64,000 nt of DNA from Hyphodiscus hymeniophilus (taxonomy: Eukaryota; Ascomycota; Leotiomycetes; Helotiales; Hyphodiscaceae): contig VNKQ01000009.1 of assembly GCA_016508695.1 (NCBI GenBank), positions 124,001-188,000 on the forward strand, in the 5' to 3' direction. Shown piece after piece: positions 24,201 through 33,830 of the stretch. The position numbers and the translations under genes are program-made. Numbering within the stretch: the stretch's first letter is position 1; each line of letters starts with the position of its first letter. Below the pieces are notes generated by a model. It saw nothing but the letters and a program-made list of their open reading frames with translations, did no database searches and had not been told where the DNA came from.

Positions 24201-25747
24201 AGGTCTTGGGGAGATAGGTGGCTGACGACGCTTGCTGTGATGCTCATGTGATTGGCATTGAGATTTTCGATTGCACCAACAAGATTGTTCATTCTATCAT
24301 GCTCGGATGGGATACAGACGGTACCTCCATGTATTAGTGTCACAAAAATATCGCTGAGACTGATATCGAAAGTGTATGCGGCAAACTGCAACACCCTAGA
24401 GTGGGGACCAAGCTTGGTCATTTTCCCGTGGTCTCGCGCAGAAGTACAGATTGCCGCATGTTCAAGCACTATTTCTTTTGGCTTGCCAGTCGAGCCGGAA
24501 GTGGTTATGATAAATGCAACATTATGTGGTGCAACCTGTATCGAGGTTGGAATTGGCACGACGCTGATGCTATCTATGCGTAGCGTGCCAAACAGTGAGG
24601 AATCAACAACGATGGTAGGTTTTGTCTCCTTGAATAGTCTCTGGCTCAATGCTGATACCAGGACTACGCTAGCACAGGCCTGACCCAAATCTTCGATGAT
24701 ACCTTCCAGACGAGATATTGGGTGCGCCGGACTGAGGGGCACGCAGGCTCCACCAGCCTTGAGAACTGCAATCATAGCAACAACAGCCCATTTACTCTTT
24801 TCAAAACAAACCGGGACTAATATTTCAGGTCCGACGCCTCCATGAGCCACTAGGTGGGAGGCTAACTGGGACGACAGGTCATCAACTTCTCCATAACTCA
24901 ATGATCCATCCCAGGAGCAAATTGCCGAATGATCTTGATTCATGGCAACGCGGCTCTTGATGAGATCGTGAACGCAATGCGCAGAGGTCTCGGGAATGGC
25001 TGCATTCCACGAAAAGACTTGCTTCAGATCGGCTGGGCTCGATGACTGGAGATCAGAAATATGCAAAGATGGAGCTGCGACGCAGAGTCGTTGAAGGATG
25101 TTCTCAAACTGCATAAGGATTCGTTCAACCTGTATTTCTTTCAGAAGCAGAGCGTCGTAGGTGGCCTTGATCCTGATCTTGGTGGAAGAGCTCGAACCCG
25201 ATGTAAGCTCGCATTCCAAAATCAGTCCGTGGTCCAGTAAAAGCGTATCGTCCCGAGCAGATCTCTCGCCTGGTGACTGGAGAACCAGTAAAGTGCGAAA
25301 ATCACAGGCTGCTTTGGCATCAGGACTAATTTTCGCTATCTCCGTGATACTCAGCTGCTGGAGAGCCTTGGTCGCTTCGTGTTGGCCTTCAATACTCGAG
25401 AGCAAGTCATGGACAAGCTGATCTCTTCGAAACTGAGTTCTGAATGGCACCTTAACAAGAGTCGGACGAGCTTCATCTTCAACGCCAGGAGGGGAAGGGT
25501 TGCGGCCTTGCTGCGTAATCCCGACTACCACATCATACGTGTTTGAATATAAGCCCATCAAGATTGTCCATGTAGCTTGTATGATCGTAGCGTCCGAGTA
25601 AGGAGACCGAGGCTCTTGGGCTAAAGATACTTGGTGCTCATATGTACTATTGCCAACTGGTCGATATGTTGGAGAAGGAAGACGCGGAAATGATTCAGCA
25701 GGAGGGTCCCTCAAAAGGCGAGTCCAGAAAAGCATTGATGATTCCAT
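21260..25747 (-). CDS. Single-module non-ribosomal peptide synthetase (half C - A - T - C), frameshifted in the A domain
   Basis: Exons are 25747-24105, 23944-22083 and 21887-21260, with introns of 160 and 195 nt. The model is coherent at about 1377 aa only if one base missing from the run at 23650-23653 is allowed for. Residues 1-250 are the C-terminal half of a condensation domain without HHxxxDG, a common start in fungal NRPSs. The A domain shows TTSGSTGKPKE (A3), FAAYTFDISLSDIF (A4), NMYGPAEC across intron 1 (A5), FYRTG at the break (A7), GRKDDGQIKLRG (A8) and LSGKADR (A10). The carrier domain has FFQRGGDSIGAMRL, with the pantetheine Ser near residue 841. The final C domain starts DIYPCTPQQ and has QHSSYDAWS, keeping the catalytic His and Asp. 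No thioesterase or reductase is seen, so the terminal C domain may release or cyclise the product. Product unknown. Confidence 0.88.
23650..23653 (-). other. Frameshift point in NRPS A domain
   Basis: The frame encoding SPRRFYRTG ends in an early stop (23617), while DLARYTPNG to GRKDDGQ continues in the next frame. The two meet exactly in a run of four C (+ strand), four G in the coding sense. One extra base would join them. It is either a real mutation or an assembly homopolymer error. Confidence 0.85.
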
Positions 25748-27245
25748 ATCGATAAGTTCGCCAATTGCTGGGCTTTCATTGCTAAGCTTGCCTGTTGCAA
25801 TTATAGTGGATAGATTGCGGCTTCAAGGAAATTTGAGAAAGCCAAGTACCACGTTCAAGATATACCTAGAGGCTTTTAGGCAGATAAGTATTGAGGTCAG
25901 TAGAGGATAAAGAGTGAATCCCAGCTGTTGACATCTGGAATAGAATGAGCTCGGCTGTCAATACCTATTCTAGTCGGGCATAGCCAATCGTCTGGCCTCT
26001 GCAGACTTTGAGACTCCAAAACGAAGAGACAACGATGAGGTTGCACAACAGCGGGTAAGAAAGATCCCGCATCTACTGCAGAATGCCACAGAATTCCTGT
26101 GGGCTAGGCGCATAAAAGATGCCCATGGATATGGATATGGACATTGCACTGCACCTCAATGCGTTCGTGGCACGCTCAAGCTACATGGTGTGGAAGAGGA
26201 AGCAAGTGGTCAGTTCGAGTGATGTTCTTGTTGGAAAGCGATGCACAGAGGACATCCTAGACGTGGACATTGAATTTCCGGCTCTGACCAGAAGCCTAGA
26301 ACTACTCGTACCTCGCCAGCAGCAGATAGTCTGTGTCAATAACGACCGAAGCGCGTGAGACGCGTGCATTAAGATAAATTGGTCCATTGCCGCTTTTACG
26401 AAGTTGCTTGCTCCGGATATGTGGAGAACGGAGCTGCTTGGAAGCCCATCAAGCTACTTAGGAAATCAACAATGTCGACATCTATCCTAATGCCACAGAC
26501 CGTTTGGGCGGTTGAGATGCCTTGCATACAAACGCTTTATGGAAAGAGCCGAACCGTCTAGATTCTTTGAGCGGATACTCGTCCGGAGGCAGATCCTACT
26601 TCTTGATTGCCGCATTTACGACGCTCGACCGGGGGACGCGCCGACCTCATGTCGCTACCAGTTCAGCACGACGATAACGGTTCCGCTCCCTGCAAGCGCA
26701 TCGGCGAGCCAGGATACTTTTCTTCGGCGGCAATGCAGAAGGGTGCGGTGCATATCTGCACAGTGGAGAATCAGGATGGTTCGGGTCACCCACTGTGCCG
26801 ACGACAGGGCGATACCAAGGTGTGGTGGAGTTGGATGTTGGTTGTTGGGAATCACTGAGAGGCTACCTACTTTATCCAGAAGAGTTTTGGCATGGACTTG
26901 TGGAACCGAATTCGCAAGATGCTTGGATTGAACCGCCCTGCGTTGAAGTGAGTGTTGGCTCAATTACGAACGATGCAACAATGCAATGCACAAGGTCGTA
27001 TGCAAGAGTCTGCACACAACAGCATGGCCTATGGTACGGACCTCAGCAATTGTCAGACATGAATCAGACATGAACCAGTGGGGCACCGGGGAGGTCGAAT
27101 CATCACCCGGGGAGCTACGCCCCGTGGAAGCTTGTTATGCTTCTTGCTCGCCCTGCTCCTCGACTTTCCCAATGGAGCCATTCAATAACCGCCTCAAGCG
27201 GAGTTTTCCTTTTACTTCATGAACTTGATATCTAGATAGTTCACG
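25748..27245. promoter_or_regulatory. Divergent promoter region NRPS / MFS exporter
   Basis: About 1.5 kb separate the outward-facing NRPS and exporter starts, so this should carry both promoters. Short frames at 26119-26931 have no recognisable domain. I found no clear repeated palindrome that would mark a cluster-specific Zn2Cys6 site, and no regulator gene is present in the cluster. Confidence 0.45.
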
Positions 27246-29101
27246 ATGATGTCTACTATTGATGCTTCAATGTCGGCAGCAACACAAGAAGTTATGGAGA
27301 ATGAAAGAAGCAAAGGAAGCTCTAGTGACCAGACAAGGACCTCTACTTTGAGCCAAACCAATGGCGATGACGGTGCAGAGGAACCCCAAGATGCAAAGAA
27401 GGAGGTCTCAACTCTTCGACTGGTGTTCATCCTAGGTGGCTTATGGGTGAGTTATTATATCAGCCTACCTGATACCGGCACAGTTTGCTAATGAATCCAG
27501 TTCGGCATGCTCATAGTGGTGATGGGTGCGTTGTTAGCGAGGGAATGATAATGTAGAAGCTTATGACTGACTTCAAATTAGATGACACAATGATGGGGAC
27601 AATTTCAGGTCCTGTCTCAGCTTCTTTCAATTCACTCTCTAAGCTCTCGTGGATACAAACGCTATTTCCAATAGGCGCATCTATCGCCCAGCCTTTGAGT
27701 GGACATTTGACAGATATCTACGGAAGGAGAAAGGGCCTCATGGTTTGCTACACTTTATTCGCCATTGGAACTCTTTTATGTGGTCTTGCTCCCGTCCTCG
27801 GTGTCTTCCTTCTTGGCCGAATATTTCAAGGAATGGGAGGTGGGGCAATTGTCTCGATAACAGCTTTTATCGAGACTGATCTAGTACCTCTGAGAAAAAG
27901 AGCATTCATTGAAGGTCTAGGTAATATATGTTATGGGATAGTCTTCGCCTTGGGCGGAGTATATGGCGGTGAGGTGAACGAAGCTATTGGATGGAGATGG
28001 GCCTTTCTCATTCAGCCACCAATCGTAGTCATGAATGGATTGCTGGTGTTCTTCGTTGTCAAGATCCGCCAAAAGCAAACAGAAGCTTCCTTGTTGCACC
28101 AAATCGACTATTTTGGGGGCTTCACTCTAGTTGTTGCGATCATATTCTTTCAACTGGCGTTAAATTCTGGTGGGAATACCGCGGGGTGGGGTAGCGCTCT
28201 TGTCATAAGTTCTCTGGTTATTTCTGGGATTAGCTTTGGTATGTTCATCTTCTGGGATTTCTGCAAAGCAAGCAACCCAGCAATCCCTCTCCGAGCTATG
28301 TTGCTACGGACAGTCGCTGCGAGTCAGTTGAGCTTCTTCTTTGCCAGCGCAGCAAACATCAGCGTCTTATTCTATGTCCCGATCTACCTACAAGTCCTTG
28401 GGTATTCAACAGGCGCGGCAGGACTACGGTTCATTCCAATGGCAGTTGGAATAGCTGCCAGCTCTGCTATCACGGGACGAATAGTTGAAGTTAGTGGACG
28501 GTTTTTCTGGATCAACGTCCCAGTGCAGATATGCTATATTCTTGGCGTAGCTCTTCTCTGCAGTATGACTCAACACACCCCTCCTTGGTGCATTTTTGTG
28601 TACGTGGGCATTTTCGGAATCGGATATGGTGGAGCCTTCGTTACTCGACTTATGGGAGTATTGAGTTCAGTGCAAGATGAGAAACAAGCAATCATCCAAG
28701 CTGCCTCATGGACGATTGAATCGACTGGTCTGGCTCTTGGGATCACCATTGCGTCGACCGTCTTCCAGAAGCTATCACTCGGCCGTTTAAGGACGCTGCT
28801 GGAAGGGAACCCCGCTCTGCTAAATAAGGTTTCAGCAGACATCGAGAGCTTGAAGACTCTTCATGGCTCCCAGAAACAGGCGATTATTGGTATATATTTG
28901 AAGGCTGTAAGAGGGGTTTTCTTCCTTACTTTAGCGGAGATTCTGTTGGCTGCGATGATGAGTTTGTTGATGAAGAATAACAAGCTGGTAGATGAGCCGA
29001 AAGAGGCGGAAGGAATAGAAGGACTAGAGACAGATTTGAAAGCTCCACATGTCGCTGAAACTCATATTACGGAGGAGAAACCAGCTCACACGCTTGCTTA
29101 G
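27246..29101 (+). CDS. MFS multidrug/metabolite exporter (DHA2 type)
   Basis: Exons 27246-27446, 27501-27525 and 27582-29101 give about 581 aa. The 25-nt middle exon encodes FGMLIVVM and joins GGLW to DDTMMGTISGPV. A hydrophilic 60-residue N-terminus precedes the helices. The loop 2-3 motif appears as GHLTDIYGRRKGL, and the helix-5-like segment as GLGNICYGIVFALGGVYGG. The number of hydrophobic segments and the length fit the 14-helix DHA2 family, which contains many toxin and antibiotic efflux pumps of fungal clusters. Divergent from the NRPS, it is most simply the exporter of its product. A second ATG directly follows the first, so the start could be 27249. Confidence 0.93.
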
Positions 29102-29341
29102 GGATGTGGTTAGTAAAATGTCACGTAATTGGATTATCTCAAGCTATCTAGTTTGGTTATCATGGGCTGCTACCACTATGACCACAATTCCCACCGAGTG
29201 TGTCCGTCTTCTCTCTCTTTCCATGCTCCAAATGCTTGTATTGTACACCAATCCAACGCCACCATATGATACACTCCATCCGTCTTATCGATCACCAAAA
29301 ATCCCAAGTGAGGAGCATTTGAAGTTTTCCATCCTCGTCCC

Positions 29342-29709
29342 TCAATCCTCCCCATTCTCCGCCTTCCACTTCCTCAGGTATGCCTCTCCACTTAAAGCAC
29401 CTTTCGGATCCCCTTCAAATCGTCCTTTCATCGGCCTGATTCTCTTCGTAACGAATGGAGTGAGCTGTGCACCCAATTAGTAAGTCAAAGTTCCTCTCAT
29501 GCTACTAAATGGCCACACACCTTGAAGTCTTTCAAGTCCTTTGGTACAACATAAGTTCGGACTTTCTCCCAATCTATTTTGTATCCTCCATACTTGGTGT
29601 GCTCTCCCATCGATCCAGACCCCGTACCCTTGTAGAAACCCTTGTTCGTCATCTTCGTATTCAGCGCTTGTCGCGCGATACGCTTGAGAAGGACTGGAGT
29701 TGGCTTCAT
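29342..29709 (-). CDS. mrpl27: Mitochondrial large-subunit ribosomal protein mL41 (MRPL27)
   Basis: Two exons, 29709-29521 and 29464-29342, give 103 aa. NKGFYKGTGSGSMGEHTKYG and YKIDWEKVRTYVVPKDLKDF are characteristic of the YmL27/mL41 family. The second exon adds LTPFVTKRIRPMKGRFEGDP, needed for a normal C-terminus. The N-terminus (MKPTPVLLKRIARQAL) is basic and suits import. The start lies 190 bp from the divergent Utp14 start, so the two share a compact promoter. Both act in ribosome production, one mitochondrial and one cytosolic. Confidence 0.94.
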
Positions 29710-29899
29710 GATGTTGACGTTACTGGTTTTCGTCTTCGAGCTCCTGGGAAAGATCCAGTTCAGCGCGGTACGCTAGAGAGCCGATGCCGATGATGCGGCC
29801 GCTCCTCCGCTGCAGCACCGAAACTTTTTTTTACGACTGGATTCTCAAGACATATTCTGTTCTGAACTCATAAGTGCGAAGTCCCCAATTTCGATAAAG

Positions 29900-32849
29900 A
29901 TGCCTGGAAGACAATCCCATGGTGCGCCTTCTTCGAAGAAACCCAAGGTGAGGGTTAAGTCGAAGAAGAGGGCTTTAGACGCCTTCTCCATCGCCTCCCA
30001 CCAGAATCCCGATAAGATCAAAATTCGACAGCATCGACTTGGTGCACGCGAAGGAGGGAACAGACCTGGAAAAAAACGTGCACGCGACGAGGACGATGAA
30101 GAAGATGAGGAGGGAGAATTGCAGTCCAAGAAGCAGCGAAAAGGTCCAGCGAAGGGTCGGTTTGATGAGCTAGATGTGGATGAAGGCAGTGATAGCGAGG
30201 GGAATAATTGGAAAATGGGAGATGTCGACAGTGACGATGATAGTGACCTGGACAGTGATGAGGCGTTTGGGGAGAGTGATGAAGAAAGGTTCGACGGTTT
30301 TGCTTTCGGGAGCAGTTCCGACAAGAAGAGCAAGAAAAAGTATTCGAAGCCGAAGGATGTCAACCTTGACGAATCGGAAGAAGAATCGGGCTCTGAAATG
30401 AGTGACGATAGTTTGGGAGAGGATGCTATTGATCTGGCTACGATGTTGGATCAGATGGAGGAAGACAGTGAGGAGGAGGAGCCCCGAGAACGACGGCAGC
30501 CCACTGAAGCGGGTTCTGACGAAGAGGAGGGAGTTGTGGAGCCAAGAGGGGACATGAGATTGGACGAAGATGAATCCGACTCTATCGAAGACAACGAGGA
30601 AGGAGACGAAAAAAGTGAGGATGAGTCGTCGATATCGTCTGCAGACGAGGACGACACTTTAGATCCCACCAAACTTGCAGCCATGCACGAAATGATCAAT
30701 AGCTTGCCACAGACTGCGGAATCGAAACGAGACTCTAAAAGAGAGCGACCAGAGAGCGGGTTTGAATACAAGAATCCCTCAAGGATAGGCGCCGCGAAGA
30801 CCAAGCTGGTATTTGATGACCCTGCGATACCTAATAATCCTAAACTCAAGGTCAAAAGGGCTCCCAAGCCATTGGCAGTACCTATATCGAAGCGTCAACA
30901 AGACCGAATAGACCGTACTGTTGCGTACGATAAGACCAAAGAGACCCTCGACCGGTGGACAGACACTGTGAAGCACAATCGTCGAGCGGAACATTTAATG
31001 TTCCCACTTCCGGACAACGATGTTACCTCTGCACATGCCAATACTCGGTTACAGCCTATAAGTCAGGCCAAGCCATTTGATGAGCTCGAAGCCACTATAC
31101 AGACTATTCTGGAGGAAAGTGGTCTAGCAGCTGCAAATGGTAAGGATGACGAAGATCGCATTCGAGAATTTGAGGACTTGGAGGCCAACAAGATGTCCAT
31201 TGAAGAGGTGAAGGCACGGAGGGATCAACTTCGCATGGCTCGAGAACTTCTTTTTCGGGAGGAAAGTAAGGCGAAACGCATCAAGAAAATTAAGTCCAAG
31301 TCATATCGTAAGGTCCATCGAAAGCAGCGTGAAAAAGAGGAACGGCAGAACAGGGAAGCTTTGGCGGAAGGAGGATTCGTACCATCCGAAGACGAACTTG
31401 AGGCCCAGGACAGAAGGCGGGCTGAAGAGCGAATGGGAGCTAAGCATCGAGGAAGCAAATGGGCAAAAGCTACGAAGGAAACTGGCCGAGCGGCATGGGA
31501 TGAAGATGCGAGAGCTGGTATCACTGAGATGGCTAGGAGGGATGAAGAGCTTCGGAAACGAATCGAGGGACGTACTGCGAGGAATGCAGGCTCTGATATG
31601 TCTTTCAGTGAATCGGATGATGAAGTGAGCGAAGAGGATGATGATGATGACAGTCAACGACGGATTCTGCGCCAATTGCATAAGGTGGATAAGGCTGATA
31701 GCATTGACGAATCTGCCCCGGGAGGGAAATTGGCAAATATGAAGTTCATGCTCAAAGCAGAAGCCGCAAGGAAGAAAGACAACGATGCTATGGTCGAGGA
31801 TATTAGAAAAGAGCTAGCTGGAGAAGAAGCGCCCAGTGAGGCGGAAGATGGTGATGTTGGTCGAAGGACTTTTGGACCTGGGAGCAACAAAGTCCCTGAA
31901 GCCCCGAAAGCTTCACGAAATGAGTTTGAGGAACCAAATAATTCCGAAGATGAGGCGGACAATTCTGACGTTGAGATACGTAGACTTGACAAGGCGACAA
32001 AGGGCGATGTGGCGGCGGTACGAAACAAGAATGTCAAGGGATCAGCCAGGACTTTTGTACTTCCACCTTCCTTAAATCGTCAACTGGAGGCACCTTCGGA
32101 GGGTGGCGCATGGTCGAAAGTTAACTCCAAGTCAAGCATGGTCACAGATGCCGAGGCTCGAAAGCGTCGGCAGAAGAAGAACAACGCAGTTGAGGTCGAA
32201 GAGCTTGACCTGTCCCAAGCAGCTGTCATTGCGACTCAACCCAACCCCAAGAAGTCCACCAAGAAAGATATTACTACGCTAGACGCCGGCTCTGAGGACG
32301 ACAGTGACGATGAAAACACCGTTCAAGTGCCATTTGCTCTCCGAGATCAAGAATTAATCAAGAGGGCCTTTGCAGGCGCAGATGTTGTTGGAGAGTTCGA
32401 GGCCGAGAAGAAACAAACCATCGAAGACGAGGATGAGAAAGTCGTTGATAACACTTTGCCTGGATGGGGTAGCTGGACTGGTGATGGTCTAAGCAAGAGA
32501 GAAAAAGCGCGAAATAAGGGCAAGGTTTTGACAAAATTAGAAGGGATCAAAGAGAAAAACAGGAAAGATGCGAAACTTGACCGTGTCATTATCAACCAGA
32601 AACGTGTCAAGAAGGTCAGCTTATCCATTATCCTTTTCATTACCGGATAGAGCTAATAGTGCACAGAATGGCAAGTATCTCGCAACGTCTCTTCCTCATC
32701 CTTTTGAAACGAGACAGCAGTACGAAAGATCTCTACGATTACCTGTTGGACCAGAATGGGCAACAAAAGAAACCTTCCAAGATGCCACGAAGCCCAGAAT
32801 CTTGCTCAAGCAAGGTATTGTCGCACCGATGTCCAAGCCTTTACTATAG
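29900..32849 (+). CDS. utp14: U3 snoRNP protein Utp14 (SSU processome)
   Basis: This is an essential nucleolar component of the small-subunit processome that activates the helicase Dhr1 in 18S rRNA maturation. Exons 29900-32614 and 32667-32849 give about 965 aa. The N-terminus has a basic patch (KKPKVRVKSKKRALDAFSIA), followed by long acidic stretches typical of nucleolar proteins. KSKSYRKVHRKQREKE and GSKWAKATKE match conserved Utp14 blocks. LPGWGSWTGDGLSKREKARN is the C-terminal signature. The second exon supplies ATSLPHPFETRQQYERSL and GPEWATKETFQDATKPRI, which complete the family. The first ATG of the frame (MPGRQSHGAPSSKKPK) is suitable. Confidence 0.96.
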
Positions 32850-33830
32850 ACCAGGGAGCAGACAGTTGCGATATAGAAGAATTTTGATTCGTCTCAAGTC
32901 AGTGTACCGCGAACCTAAGCGATGTGGTGTACTCCGTGGTGGTGTGGCGGCTTGGCACAGGGTGATGCTCCCGCATTACTCTGTGACATGTCTCACCAAT
33001 ATGCGCCATTCCAGAACAATTGGCCCGCATTTCTGTGAGATTTCATGGTCATCGTACCAACCCCCTTTGTTATTTCCCATCCCGCAGAGTTCGGTTCTTG
33101 AGCGATACTCACCCTAAGCAATTGCGCGTCCCCCCAACTAGTCATGCAATACATTCCTCAAACAATCTCATCTTCTCAATAGTTCTATAAGCTGTGGATC
33201 GATTATTGGAAGTCTAAATTGTGCCTTACTAAGAAGGGAGATAGCGTCTCCGTTCTGAACCAAAGCTGCCAAGATCTATCTCTCTTGGGGCTTCGCCGGA
33301 GAGCTCAAGTGAACAGAGCAGATACCTGTTGCTTGTGTAACGATTACAGAGCTGCTTCGATCAAGCCGAGGTCAGTACTCCTTGGTCAAATTCAATACAC
33401 TGATTTCCTACTCTTCAACTGCGTCCTTTATCTGAAGTCGAGCCTGCCACATGAATGACAAAGTCAAGTCGTCTAATCCCTAGTTCCATCATCCATCGTG
33501 TCGGAGCTTTTGTGGAACATTCTTTCTCACATGGTTTTCTTTCCCCCTAGTACATTCATACTATAAAATCCCGTGGCGTTCATTCTCAGCATCCACCTTT
33601 GCTATGGTGCCCTGCACGATAGCTCCAGATTATCCGCAACTTAGCACATCGTCTTTTGGTATTCAATGAGCACAAGATCTTCTTCTTTTCACAGCACAAG
33701 CGTGGTCTTCGGGACACAGGCGCCTCTGCCCAAAGACATTTTCTCGTCCGAAATTTATGAACTTACGTGCAACCCTCCTTGCCGATATACTCTATCTTCT
33801 CAATCTCTTTGGCTTCATGATACTGCAAAG
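32850..33830. other. Intergenic region and leader upstream of the GH81 glucanase
   Basis: About 980 nt. TATAAAA lies at 33562-33568. Downstream, an ATG at 33604 opens a 21-codon frame whose stop (33667-33669) overlaps the next ATG (33666) as AUGA. That second ATG is in frame with the glucanase. Confidence 0.55.
33562..33568 (+). promoter_or_regulatory. Putative TATA box of GH81 gene
   Basis: TATAAAA stands in ordinary intergenic sequence. A transcription start 30-60 nt downstream would place the small upstream ORF at 33604-33669 in the leader. The position relative to the signal-peptide ATG (33831) is rather distant. Confidence 0.4.

Noticed and set aside
26512..26931. 139-codon frame with LLDCR, faintly like the start of a HET-domain protein
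   Set aside because: The usual ALSYVWG motif and the rest of the domain are absent, and Cys/Arg-rich composition looks like chance.
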